This document shows, in pieces, positions 27,782 through 37,100 of a stretch of 64,000 bases of DNA; the first letter of the stretch is position 1, and every line of letters starts with the position of its first letter. Source of the stretch: an uncultured Roseiflexaceae bacterium (GTDB lineage Bacteria > Chloroflexota > Chloroflexia > Chloroflexales > Roseiflexaceae); NCBI GenBank assembly GCA_937988885.1, contig CALKHR010000110.1:124001-188000 (forward strand), given 5' to 3'. The position numbers and the translations under genes are program-made. The notes below the pieces were generated by a model. The model did no database searches. It was not told the origin of the DNA and worked only from the letters and a program-made list of their open reading frames with translations.

Positions 27782-27822
27782 GTGGTGTCGATGCGTTATT
27801 ACGCATAGCGCATCGACACCAC
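27782..27822. repeat. Perfect 14-bp-stem hairpin with nested palindrome
   Basis: GTGGTGTCGATGCG (27782-27795) pairs perfectly with CGCATCGACACCAC (27809-27822). Inside, ATGCGT and ACGCAT form an alternative smaller stem. It lies about 80 bases past the lipoprotein stop and could be its terminator, but there is no T tract; it resembles the element at 16260-16300. Confidence 0.55.
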
Positions 27823-27837
27823 AACAAACATCAAGTC

Positions 27838-27869
27838 TTTCAGAATGAGGCAGCGCGACGAATCTCACA
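27838..27869 (-). repeat. GAGATT...CAGAATGAC dispersed repeat, copy 2
   Basis: The minus strand reads GTGAGATTCGTCGCGCTGC followed by CATTCTGAAAG, related to 16369-16410. It is intergenic, 16 bases from the adjacent hairpin. Confidence 0.4.
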
Positions 27870-27901
27870 CCCAGTAACACGCTCGCTTCTCTTAGGATTT
27901 T

Positions 27902-29170
27902 CTAAGGAATGTAGAGCAGCGTCGATACCACATCGGCGCCAACATCCACGCTGCCGATCGGCTGCAAGGCCCCCTGCTCGAAGCGCGAGAGCGAGACCGC
28001 CGACAACTCGGCCCGCTCATCGATCCCCAACAGCACTAGCAGGGTCTGCCCATCCCAGTTGGCATCCATATAGCGCTGCGGGTATTCGGATTCCATCATC
28101 TCAAGCCGCTGCTTCGCCGAGCCATCGGCCCCTTGCACCGTCAGCGTCGCATCCATCACCCCGTAACCCTCGGCAGTGGCGGTCAACAGCATCGTCCCAT
28201 CGGGCGACCAACGCATCGTACGCACCAAGCCATTCTGTTCAGGCTCCAACACCGTTGCCTCGCCACTGGCCGTATCGATCACCGTGATGGCGAAGGTGGG
28301 CTGCCCACCGATCGGTACCGTGCCCGTGCTCACCGCCAAACGCGCTCCATCGGGCGAGATCGCGGCTTGAATGTACCCATCGCTGTGCAACTCACGCAAT
28401 TCGCTCGTGTTGGGATTCATCAGCGCCAACTGCGAAGGCGGCGCATCGCTGCCCCACAACACCCGATCAACCAAAATGCCCGCCGCACTCCAAGCCACCG
28501 GGCGCATCGGCCATCCCGAGCGATCTTCAGCTTGTGTTGAGCCATACGCCAACGAGCGCGTTTCGCCTGTCTCAAGATTCAGCACAAACATCTGCCATTC
28601 CTGCTCGTGAAGCAGCGAAACGGCGAGCGCCTTGCCCTGTGGTTCGAACGCAAAGCCCAACGGCGAGCCGCGCGGCAGATCGATCGTGCTGCCATTCATA
28701 TCCAACACGGTGAGGCCATCAGCATCGTTGAGGTAGGCGAGGAAACGGCCATCCGCCGAGGCCTGAGCCATATAACGCAACGCCGGAAAACCAAGGTCCT
28801 CAAGCGCAATTATGCGGCCAGTATCGCCCACCGAGGCGACCCGATCCATCGCTAGAATCCACGGCAACCGTGGGCTGAGCAGGCGGATCGGCTCCGGCTC
28901 AGCACTCCCCGAACCGATCGGCTCAGCGGTCGGCTCCATTGCAACAGTCGGCTCCGGCGCGGCAGTCGGCTCTGGCGCGGCAGTCGGCATCGGTTCAGCG
29001 GTCGGCTCCGGCGCAACCGTCGGCTCCGGTACAACCGTTGGTTCTGGCTGCGCTGTGGCAGCCGGTTCCGGCGCGAGCGTCGGCGTTGAGCCTGCCCCAG
29101 GAACAGTAGTACAGCTTGCCAACATCATTGTTGTCAATATCAACATCCCTAGCAACAACTGAACTCGCAT
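27902..29170 (-). CDS. Lipoprotein with Pro/Glu/Thr-rich linker and WD40-like (TolB-type) propeller
   Basis: This 422-residue lipoprotein has a signal sequence MRVQLLLGMLILTTMMLASC with lipobox LASC, so Cys20 would be lipidated. Residues of about 25-95 are a low-complexity spacer of near-repeats such as PEPTAAPEPTV and AEPMPTA, which would hold the domain off the membrane. The rest has repeated TolB/WD40-like blades (FLAYLNDADGLTVLDM, AAISPDGARLAVSTG, MRWSPDGTMLLTATAEG). Function is unknown; such proteins often bind other surface proteins. The ATG has AAGGAGGGG upstream. Downstream, a hairpin and dispersed repeat follow. Confidence 0.85.
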   Translation of the reverse strand: MRVQLLLGMLILTTMMLASCTTVPGAGSTPTLAPEPAATAQPEPTVVPEPTVAPEPTAEPMPTAAPEPTAAPEPTVAMEPTAEPIGSGSAEPEPIRLLSPRLPWILAMDRVASVGDTGRIIALEDLGFPALRYMAQASADGRFLAYLNDADGLTVLDMNGSTIDLPRGSPLGFAFEPQGKALAVSLLHEQEWQMFVLNLETGETRSLAYGSTQAEDRSGWPMRPVAWSAAGILVDRVLWGSDAPPSQLALMNPNTSELRELHSDGYIQAAISPDGARLAVSTGTVPIGGQPTFAITVIDTASGEATVLEPEQNGLVRTMRWSPDGTMLLTATAEGYGVMDATLTVQGADGSAKQRLEMMESEYPQRYMDANWDGQTLLVLLGIDERAELSAVSLSRFEQGALQPIGSVDVGADVVSTLLYIP

Positions 29171-29412
29171 GGTCAGCCCCTCCTTAAGTTCCTTGAGATA
29201 CGTCTGGAAGGTACAGCCTTACTCCGCATCTAAAAGCTCTACGACACGTCATTTCACATGCTTCTGTGCAACCGTTTCCTCACCACATCTCAAAGAACAC
29301 ATTCCTTCACCCTGAACACTAAGACGAAAAGGGAACAACGAACGTTCCGTTGTCAAACGCACATACATTCTGCGCTACAATAGCCGGTAGTACCTGACTT
29401 GAAGGAGTTCCC

Positions 29413-30279
29413 ATGCGAATAGGTGCAGTTTTCCCGCAAACCGAAATTGGCAACGACACCGCTGCCATCCGCGCCTACACCCACGCAGTTGAGGCGCTTG
29501 GTTTCCACCACATACAGATCTACGATCACGTCATTGGAGCCAATACCGCTAGCCGTCCGAATTGGCGCGGCCCCTACACAATCGACACCGCCTTTCACGA
29601 AGTATTCGTCCTCTACGGCTTCATCGCTGCGATCACGCAGCGAATCGAGCTCGGCATGAGCGTCGTGATTTTGCCGCAACGCCAAACCGTGCTCGTCGCC
29701 AAACAGGCCGCCGAACTCGATCTGCTCAGCGGCGGACGGCTGCGGCTCGGCGTAGGCGTCGGCTGGAACGAGGTCGAGTACGAAGCGCTCGGTGAGAACT
29801 TCCACAACCGTGGCGCGCGCTGCGACGAGCAGATCGAACTGATGCGCCAACTGTGGTGCAACCGCGCCGTCACCTTCCACGGTCGCTGGCACACCGTCAC
29901 CGACGCGGGCATCAAACCGAGGCCCATCCAACAGCCCATTCCGATCTGGATCGGCGGCAGTTCCCAAGCCGCGCTCCGGCGTGTGGGCCGTCTGGGCGAC
30001 GGCTGGTTCCCACAGCGCCCCGCCGATGAAGAAGCCCAAGCAATGGTCGCCACCATCCATCAACACGCCATCGAAGCGGGCCGCTCACCCAAAGAGATCG
30101 GCATCGAACCGATTCTCAACACCCAACGGCTCCCACAACACGAATGGCGGGCCTTCGCCCAACAATGGGAGCAACTCGGAGCCACGCATCTCAGCATCAA
30201 CACCATGGGCTCCAACCTCTCGATCTCCGAACACATCACACTCCTGCAACGAGTCGCACACGTTTTTGGCATCAACTAG
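29413..30279 (+). CDS. LLM-class (probably F420-dependent) oxidoreductase
   Basis: This 288-residue luciferase-like TIM-barrel oxidoreductase has MRIGAVFPQTEIGNDTAAIR, then GFHHIQIYDHVIG, LGMSVVILPQRQTVLVAKQAAELDLLSGGRLRLGVGVGWN and PIPIWIGGSSQAALRRVGRLGDGW. These are the standard flavin/F420-binding segments of TIGR03619/TIGR03560-like proteins. F420 rather than FMN is inferred from subfamily resemblance. It lies 68 bases ahead of the cyclase-family hydrolase on the same strand, a likely two-gene operon handling a small ring or amide substrate. GAAGGAG sits five bases before the ATG. Confidence 0.88.
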   Translation: MRIGAVFPQTEIGNDTAAIRAYTHAVEALGFHHIQIYDHVIGANTASRPNWRGPYTIDTAFHEVFVLYGFIAAITQRIELGMSVVILPQRQTVLVAKQAAELDLLSGGRLRLGVGVGWNEVEYEALGENFHNRGARCDEQIELMRQLWCNRAVTFHGRWHTVTDAGIKPRPIQQPIPIWIGGSSQAALRRVGRLGDGWFPQRPADEEAQAMVATIHQHAIEAGRSPKEIGIEPILNTQRLPQHEWRAFAQQWEQLGATHLSINTMGSNLSISEHITLLQRVAHVFGIN

Positions 30280-30347
30280 CCAAACAGCGTTCGGTTGGCA
30301 CACGCCGCCGAACGCATCGTAAACAACAGCGAACAAGAGGAGGAAGT

Positions 30348-31007
30348 ATGACTCAGCACTTCTGCGATCTCAGCCATACCATCGAGCACGGCATGATCAC
30401 CTACAAAGGGTTGCCCGCCCCGCTCGTCTGCGATTATCTGAGCCGCGAGGAATCGCGCAAAATCTACGCGGAAGGCACCGAGTTCCAGATCGCGAAGATC
30501 GAGATGGTCGCCAACACCGGCACCTACCTCGACAGCCCATTCCATCGCTACGCCGACGGCCACGATCTCGCCCAACTCACCCTCGACCAACTCGCCAACC
30601 TCGAAACCATCGTCATCCGCACCGAGCGCGGTCGGCGCGCCATCACCCCAGAAAGCCTTGGCGACCACGATCTCAGCGGCAAAGCCGTACTGTTCGACAC
30701 AGGTTGGTACACCCACTGGCGCACCGAGCAATACTTCGAGGGCCACCCATTTCTCACCGAGCAGACCGCCATCGCACTCAAGCAAGCCGGTGTCGTCCTT
30801 GTCGGCATCGACTCGTACAATATCGACGACGTGAGCGGCAACACCCGACCCGTTCACAGCACGCTGCTCGGCGCCAACATCCCGATCGTCGAACACCTCT
30901 GCCATCTGGAGCAACTCCCCGATCGGGGCAGCCGATTCTTTGCGGTTCCGCCCAAATTCCACGGCGTCGGCACCTTCCCGATCCGCGCCTTCGCATTGGT
31001 CGATTAG
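30348..31007 (+). CDS. Cyclase-family metal hydrolase (kynurenine-formamidase-like) with variant motif
   Basis: This 219-residue protein has the cyclase/KynB fold. The family metal motif HxGTHxDxPxH appears here as NTGTYLDSPFHRYADG, so the first His and the GTH His are replaced by Asn and Tyr. The Asp and last His remain, as does the later GIDSYNIDDVSGNTRPVHSTLLG region with a further His, and HLCHLEQL. This variant looks like a recognisable subgroup rather than decay, because the whole fold is kept. The chemistry may therefore differ from kynurenine formamidase. It follows the LLM oxidoreductase and has GAGGAGG before the ATG. Confidence 0.8.
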   Translation: MTQHFCDLSHTIEHGMITYKGLPAPLVCDYLSREESRKIYAEGTEFQIAKIEMVANTGTYLDSPFHRYADGHDLAQLTLDQLANLETIVIRTERGRRAITPESLGDHDLSGKAVLFDTGWYTHWRTEQYFEGHPFLTEQTAIALKQAGVVLVGIDSYNIDDVSGNTRPVHSTLLGANIPIVEHLCHLEQLPDRGSRFFAVPPKFHGVGTFPIRAFALVD

Positions 31008-31160
31008 CCTATCAACGGGCAGCCGCTACCGCAGGCAACCATCTTCCAGCCACAGCCTGTAGGTTTGGTTGAAAGGAATGCAACCGCATTGGCAGCGCCC
31101 GTGGTTTTGCCCCGACGATACTGGCACGCTCGACAACAACAACACGTTTCAAAACACAAA

Positions 31161-31186
31161 ACGGGCAGGACATCCATCCTGCCCGT
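31161..31186. terminator. Hairpin terminator between cyclase gene and aat
   Basis: ACGGGCAGGA (31161-31170) pairs perfectly with TCCTGCCCGT (31177-31186). On the - strand TTTTGTGTTTT follows, a good T-rich tail for the aat transcript. Confidence 0.65.
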
Positions 31187-31208
31187 TGCTCATCGCAATT
31201 ATCAGCGG

Positions 31209-31793
31209 TCAGAAGGTCGCATTCACCTGCAACGCCTCCTTCAAGCGGCGTTTATACTCCTCTCGCGGGATCTCGATCGTGCCGAATTGCAGCATATGAC
31301 CGCCAACCACAAACTGCGTATCGAGCAGCACAAAGCCGCCGCGCCGCAAACGATCGACCAAATGCACCAGCGCCACCTTGCTCGCATCGCGCTCGCGGCT
31401 GAACATACTCTCGCCCGCAAACAGCCCGCGCACCGCCACGCCGTACAAGCCGCCCACCAACACGCCGTCGCGCCACGTCTCAACACTATGGGCGAAACCG
31501 AGTTCGTGCAGCGCCACATACGATTCGATCAGATCAGCCGAGATCCACGTCGTCTCGCGTTTAGGGCCGGGCGCGGCGCACTCCTCCATCACCCGACGGA
31601 AACACGTATCCACACGGATCTCGAAACCACCATTGCGCACCGTGCGCCCCAAACGTCGTGGCACCACAAAGCCATCGATCGGAATGATCGCCCGAGGATC
31701 GGGATCGTACCAATAGATCGTGCCATCCTCATCGGCCATGGGGAACACGCCCTGGCAATACGCACTTAACAACAACTGTGGTTCAATTTTCAT
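31209..31793 (-). CDS. aat: Leucyl/phenylalanyl-tRNA-protein transferase
   Basis: This 194-residue N-end-rule enzyme adds Leu or Phe from tRNA to proteins starting with Arg or Lys, marking them for ClpAP/ClpS-type degradation. The N-terminal LLLSAYCQGVFPMADEDGTIYWYDPDPRAIIP is canonical (GxFPM...WWsPdPRavl). ETTWISADLIESYVALHELGFAHSVETW and GGLYGVAVRGLFAGESMFSRERDASKVALVHLV are the hallmark catalytic segments, followed by LLDTQFVVGGHMLQFGTIEIPREEY. It is complete in length for the short form. It is divergent from the ankyrin lipoprotein, with promoter boxes of the two almost back to back. Confidence 0.94.
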   Translation of the reverse strand: MKIEPQLLLSAYCQGVFPMADEDGTIYWYDPDPRAIIPIDGFVVPRRLGRTVRNGGFEIRVDTCFRRVMEECAAPGPKRETTWISADLIESYVALHELGFAHSVETWRDGVLVGGLYGVAVRGLFAGESMFSRERDASKVALVHLVDRLRRGGFVLLDTQFVVGGHMLQFGTIEIPREEYKRRLKEALQVNATF

Positions 31794-31831
31794 AGCAACA
31801 ACATCGCTTATCTATCACATCTTTCAAAAGG

Positions 31832-31840
31832 AGTATAGCA
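31832..31840 (-). promoter_or_regulatory. Extended -10 (TGCTATACT) for aat
   Basis: The minus strand reads TGCTATACT 39 bases before the aat ATG. It is 14 bases from the divergent TGGTACAAT box. Confidence 0.45.
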
Positions 31841-31854
31841 TACTGCCCACAACG

Positions 31855-31863
31855 TGGTACAAT
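31855..31863 (+). promoter_or_regulatory. Extended -10 (TGGTACAAT) for the ankyrin lipoprotein
   Basis: TGGTACAAT lies 73 bases before the ATG at 31936, divergent from the aat box. Confidence 0.42.
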
Positions 31864-31935
31864 AGCCCAACCAAAGCATCAGCACCTCACATAAGCCACG
31901 CAACCCACTTCCCAACGTTGCTCTCAGGGAATAGA

Positions 31936-32616
31936 ATGTCCAACCTATACCGAAAAACTCGGTTCTTCTCAGTTGTACTCATCGCACTGCTGATTGGATG
32001 CGTTCGCCCTCAGGAGACTGCCGACATGCACCAAGCCCTCTTTCGCGCCGCCGAACAAGGCGATACCGCCGCAATTCAGCGCCTGCTCGCCGATGGCGCG
32101 CCGATCAACGCCCAAGACGAACGGGGCCGCACTGCCGTCCTGATCGCCACGCACGCCCGCCAAACCGATGCCGTCCGCACCCTGATCGAGGCCGGAGCCG
32201 ACATCAACATCCGCGATCAGCGTAGCGACAACGTACTGCTCTACGCCGGAGCCGAGGGACTGCTCGACATCCTGCGCCTCGCCATCGCCGCCGGGGCCGA
32301 TACGCGCATCACCAACCGCTTCGGCGGCACCGCCCTCATCCCGGCAGCCGAGCGCGGCCACGTCGAAGTCGTGCGCGAACTCCTCACCACCAGCGATGTC
32401 GATGTGAACCACATCAACAACCTCGGTTGGACAGCCCTACTAGAAGCCGTTATCCTCAGCGATGGCGGGCCGCGCCACCAACAGATCGTGCAACTGCTCC
32501 TAGAGCACAGAGCCGACCCAACCATCGCCGACAAAGATGACGTAACGCCACTCGAACACGCACGGCAGCGTGGCTATACCGCCATCGAAACGCTGCTTAC
32601 CGCATATCAACCCTAA
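31936..32616 (+). CDS. Ankyrin-repeat lipoprotein
   Basis: This 226-residue protein has a lipoprotein signal MSNLYRKTRFFSVVLIALLIGC (lipobox LIGC). Five to six ankyrin repeats follow: ALFRAAEQGDTAAIQRLLADGAPINAQDERGRTAV, TDAVRTLIEAGADINIRDQ, DILRLAIAAGADTRITNRFGGTAL, AAERGHVEVVRELLTTSDVDVNHIN and IVQLLLEHRADPTIADKDDVTPL. It should sit outside the cytoplasmic membrane and bind a protein partner; such proteins are sometimes immunity or anti-toxin factors, but nothing here shows that. The open frame continues upstream to 31720 without a plausible signal, so ATG 31936 is preferred. Confidence 0.86.
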   Translation: MSNLYRKTRFFSVVLIALLIGCVRPQETADMHQALFRAAEQGDTAAIQRLLADGAPINAQDERGRTAVLIATHARQTDAVRTLIEAGADINIRDQRSDNVLLYAGAEGLLDILRLAIAAGADTRITNRFGGTALIPAAERGHVEVVRELLTTSDVDVNHINNLGWTALLEAVILSDGGPRHQQIVQLLLEHRADPTIADKDDVTPLEHARQRGYTAIETLLTAYQP

Positions 32617-32642
32617 GGAGCATCACAGGAAAGAGGCAACCA

Positions 32643-33605
32643 ATGCACTACAAACTTCTCGGAAGAACCGGCGTCAGCGTCTCAGCGCTCTGTTTCGGTG
32701 TCATGTCCTTTGGTGGCGACGCCGACGAAGCCACCTCGGCGGCCATGTTTGAGCGCTGTCGCGAAGCGGGCATCAACTTCTTCGACTGCGCCAACATCTA
32801 CGCCGAAGGACGCTCCGAACGCATTCTCGGCAAACTGATCGCCAACTGCCGCGAAGAGGTGATCATCACCAGCAAAGTGTTCGGCACAACCGGACCCGAT
32901 ATCAACGCCCGTGGCCTCTCGCGCCGCCACATCCGCGCCGCCATCGAGGCCAGCCTGCGGCGGCTGAACACCGATTACATCGACATCTACTTCCTGCACC
33001 AGTTCGACCCGAACACACCGCTCGAAGAGACCCTGCGCGCCCTCGACGACCTCGTGCGCGAAGGCAAAATCCTCTACCCGGCGGCCAGCAACTTCGCAGC
33101 TTGGCAGGTGGCCAAAGCACTCGGCATCTCGGAGCGCAACGGCTGGGCGCGCTTCGAGTGCATCCAACCGATGTACAACCTCGTCAAGCGCCAGGCCGAA
33201 GTAGAGATCCTGCCCATGGCGCAATCCGAAAAACTGGGTGTCATCACCTACAGCCCGCTCGGCGGCGGACTGCTCAGCGGCAAATATGGCCCTGGCCGCC
33301 GACCCGACAGCGGGCGACTGGTTGACAACAAACTGTACCAATCGCGTTACCGTGATGCCACTAACTTCGAGGTGGCCGAGCGCTTCACCTCCTTTGCGCA
33401 GGAGCACGGCGTTCACCCCGCCAGCTTGGCGGTGGCCTGGGTCGCCAGCCATCCCGCAGTCACCGCCCCAATCATCGGCGCGCGCAACCTCGCCCAACTC
33501 GAAGACTCGCTCAAAGCGCTCGACATTGTCATGACGCCAGAGCTACGCGCCGAGATCTCGGCACTCTCACCAACACCACCGCCCGCCCACGATCGCAGTG
33601 AATAG
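32643..33605 (+). CDS. Aldo/keto reductase
   Basis: This 320-residue NAD(P)H-dependent reductase has the (beta/alpha)8 AKR fold. Start MHYKLLGRTGVSVSALCFGVMSFGG is the standard beta hairpin. The catalytic tetrad is visible: Asp in INFFDCANIYAEGRSE, Tyr in the same motif, Lys in VIITSKVFG and His in IYFLHQFDPNTPLEETL. The cofactor segment is ITYSPLGGGLLSGKY and the C-terminal VTAPIIGARNLAQLEDSL. It resembles the YajO/Tas-like AKR12-AKR13 group. It follows the ankyrin lipoprotein by 26 bases on the same strand, possibly cotranscribed. The substrate is unknown. Confidence 0.92.
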   Translation: MHYKLLGRTGVSVSALCFGVMSFGGDADEATSAAMFERCREAGINFFDCANIYAEGRSERILGKLIANCREEVIITSKVFGTTGPDINARGLSRRHIRAAIEASLRRLNTDYIDIYFLHQFDPNTPLEETLRALDDLVREGKILYPAASNFAAWQVAKALGISERNGWARFECIQPMYNLVKRQAEVEILPMAQSEKLGVITYSPLGGGLLSGKYGPGRRPDSGRLVDNKLYQSRYRDATNFEVAERFTSFAQEHGVHPASLAVAWVASHPAVTAPIIGARNLAQLEDSLKALDIVMTPELRAEISALSPTPPPAHDRSE

Positions 33606-33629
33606 GACTCGATCACACGAAAGTGCATT

Positions 33630-33663
33630 GTTTGGCCGCATCAAGCACTCCTTGCGGCCAAAC
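33630..33663 (+). terminator. Hairpin after the aldo/keto reductase
   Basis: GTTTGGCCGCA (33630-33640) pairs perfectly with TGCGGCCAAAC (33653-33663), 24 bases past the stop. No T tract follows, so it may be a processing stem rather than an intrinsic terminator. Confidence 0.5.
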
Positions 33664-33905
33664 AACCCCATCCTACGAAATAATATCGTTATTTGCTCTA
33701 TTTTACACCATTTTATATGATATATGATATAAAGAATAGATAGCAACTAAAATGTCACCAAATTGCTCATATCCCCAAAAATAGGGAATGATATCATATA
33801 TCCACTTATCGTCCATATATTGTCTAATAAAAAACCCTAGACAACCACGTCACAGAACAAGATACTCAACCATCACCAGAATATCTCACTTTTTACTCTA
33901 TTAGG

Positions 33906-33914
33906 TGTTATAAT
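33906..33914 (+). promoter_or_regulatory. Extended -10 (TGTTATAAT) upstream of the giant kinase
   Basis: TGTTATAAT lies 262 bases before the kinase ATG, implying a long AT-rich leader. No clear -35 is present. Confidence 0.42.
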
Positions 33915-34176
33915 AGAGTTGGTTTCAACAATCACGAGTCTCCTCTACACACCCACGCTGTTGTACGATCCCCGCCCGATCACAGAGCATATATTTTCAG
34001 TGTCTAAATAGTACACACAATCTTTCTCAACACGATCATCATTTCGCCATCCTACTAGTCCATTTACAGCCAAGTAATAGCTAATAACATACTTTATCAA
34101 CCTTCTCTAAATAAAGTGTGTTATTACCGTCTTTTTATCGTGTTCGGGTTCACTATTACACATAAGGCAGAATGAC

Positions 34177-37100
34177 ATGAGTAAATCGTACAACATTACC
34201 GAGAAACTCCACGAAGGTAGCGAAACGATTGTGTACCGTGGGGTCAGAAATATCGACAATCTGCCAGTCGTTGTAAAAGCGCCAAAAAACAATGTACCCC
34301 ACCCACGAGAAATTGCGAAACTCACGCATCAATTTGAGATCATCAAAGACATCAAGATCCCTGGCATTATCACGGCCTACGAGATGGAGCGCAATCAGGA
34401 TAGCGCTCGGCTTATTATGGAGGATTTCAACGGGAGATCGCTCCAGCAAATATTATCGGAACGCACATTCACCGTCGAAGAGGTCTTGCAGATCGGCATT
34501 CGTCTTGCGGAAACATTGAGCATTCTGCACAAACAAAACATTATTCATAAAGATATTAAGCCACACAATATTATTGTCAACCTCTCTACTGGTGAAGTCA
34601 AAATCACCGATTTCGGCATCGCCACGCGCATCAACCACGAGCTCAAAACGAATGCGCCGCCCAGCATGCTCGAAGGCACCTTAGCCTACATTTCGCCCGA
34701 GCAGACGGGGCGCATGAATCGCTCGATCGATCATCGCAGCGATCTCTACTCGCTCGGCGTCACCCTCTACGAAATGATCACCGGCGTTCTGCCGTTCCAA
34801 TCGAACGATCCGCTCGAACTGGTCCACAGCCACATCGCTCGGCGACCGGTGCCACCTAGTGATGTCTACCCCTCGATCCCCACGGTGGTATCAGACATCA
34901 TTATGAAGCTCCTCGCAAAGAATGCCGAAGATCGCTATCAACAGGCCGATGGCCTCAAGGCAGATCTACAACTCTGTCTTGATCGGCTGCGCACCCACGG
35001 CGAGATCAGTCCATTCCCGCTCGGCAAGCACGACCTCTCTGATGGCTTCCACATCCCGCAAAAGCTCTATGGCCGTGAGCAGGAGCTTGAGATCCTCATG
35101 AACGCCTTCGAGCAGGTGAGCGAGGGCCAATGCAAGTTCGTGCTCGTCTCTGGCTACTCGGGCGTGGGCAAATCAGCTCTCGTCAACGAGATCCACAAGC
35201 CTGTCGTGCGCGAGCGAGGCTATTTCATCAGCGGCAAATTCGATCAATACCGACGTAATATGCCGTATGCATCGCTGCTGCAAGCCTTCCGAGATTTGCT
35301 CCAGCAGATCCTCAGCGAGCCTGAGAATCGCCTTGAATATTGGAAGAACGCCATCACCTCCACACTCGGCAACAAGGCCAGTGTCATCATCGAACTATTG
35401 CCCGAACTTGAGCAGTTGATCGGGCCTCAACCGCCTGCAGCGCCGCTCGGCCCCACCGAAACACAAAACCGCTTCCAGCTCGCACTCTTCTCGTTCTTAG
35501 AGGTCTTCACCCAACAAGAGCATCCGCTGGTGCTCTTCCTCGACGACCTGCAATGGTCCGATGCTGCTTCGCTCAAATTCATTCAACAGCTGGTGACAAA
35601 CATCAACACTCATTACCTGCTGTTGATCGGGGCGTATCGCGACAACGAAGTGAATGCGAGCCACCCGTTGATGATCACCATCGACGAGATACAACAGCTC
35701 AACGTGCCGATCCACCAGATCGTTCTGCAGCCTTTGGGCATCGAACATGTGAATCAACTGCTCAGCGATACCTTCAACCTATCGTTGGAGGAGACCAAGG
35801 AGCTGACGCAGGTCATTTACAGCAAGACGCTCGGTAACCCATTCTTCTTAAACCAATTCCTCAAAATGCTCAATGAGGAGCGTCTGATCGTCTACGATCG
35901 GACAAAGTCGTGGACGTGGGATATCGAGCAGATCCGGCAATCGATCGCTACTGATAATGTGGTCGATTTCCTCACCGCGAAACTTCATAAGCTCAGCCCA
36001 ACCACGCAAAACTTATTGATGTTAGCTGCGTGCATCGGGAACCAATTCGATATCGCCACACTGGCTTACATCTACCAAAAACCGCTTGGGCAAACGATCC
36101 GCGACCTCGGCGAGGCGATCCAAGAGGGTCTGCTTATTCCCGCAACGGCTGATTTCCAACTGCTGCAGAGCTACGTGCAGGATGAAAATACCAACGAGAT
36201 CAGCGACGAATTCGACACGAACTGCCGCTTCCTGCACGACCGCGTGCAACAAACAGCCTATCAACTTCTCGACGACGAGAAGCGTCAGATGACTCATCTC
36301 AAGATCGGGCGCTTACTGCTGGCCAATACACCGCCCGAGGAACGCGATGAGCATATCTTCGACATAGTCAATCAGCTGAATATCGGCATTAACTTGATCG
36401 ATGATCCCGAGGAACGGCTCAACCTCGCGCAGTTCAACCTGATCGCGGGTTCGCGGGCACGCGTCTCCAACGCCTACGAGGCCGCCGTCTCGTACCTCGA
36501 AACGGGCATACAGCTGCTTCCTCCGCAACGTTGGAAGAGCCACTACAAGCTCACCAAGGAGCTGTACCACGAACAGGCGATTGATGAGGCACTGCTTGGG
36601 CATTTCGAGGAGGCCGAGAAGCTTTTCGATGAATTGCTACAACACCTGCACACTATCCAAGAAAAAGCGAAGGTGTACGTCTCGCGGCTCGATGTCTACC
36701 ATAACCTTGGGAAGTACGCCGAGGGCGTTGCGCTCGGTTGCTCCATCCTCAAAGAGTTCGGTGTCGAGTTCCCTACCGATGAGGCGGAGCGCGGCGCGGC
36801 GATTGGTGCGTCACTCCAAGCAATTGCAGAACTGCTGAAAGATCGGAGGATCGAAGATCTCGAATTCGCTCCCCCGATGAACAATATCGATAAACAGCTC
36901 GCCATGCAATTGCTGATGTCATTGATGCAGCATGCGTTCGTCGTGAGCCAGAGCTTGTTCGCGCTCGCCATGCTCGAAATGGTCACGATTTCGCTCAAAC
37001 ACGGCAACACCGAGCTTTCGGCCCATGCCTACGTATCGTATGCCTTAATGCTCACGATGAGCGGCAACTACACCGATGCACAAAGGTTCGGTAAACTTGC

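Larger units (their letters stand above)
27397..27901. other. 505-base intergenic region
   Basis: It contains the histidine kinase promoter at 27435-27443, an AT-rich middle, the hairpin at 27782-27822 and the repeat at 27838-27869. A short open frame at 27677-27880 (minus) has no family character or ribosome site and is not called. Confidence 0.5.
33606..34176. other. 570-base AT-rich intergenic region upstream of the giant kinase
   Basis: It holds the hairpin at 33630-33663, then markedly AT-rich DNA (for example the TATATGATATATGATATA run near 33713-33731) and the extended -10 at 33906-33914. No open frame is credible. The base shift marks the start of the accessory region. Confidence 0.5.
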
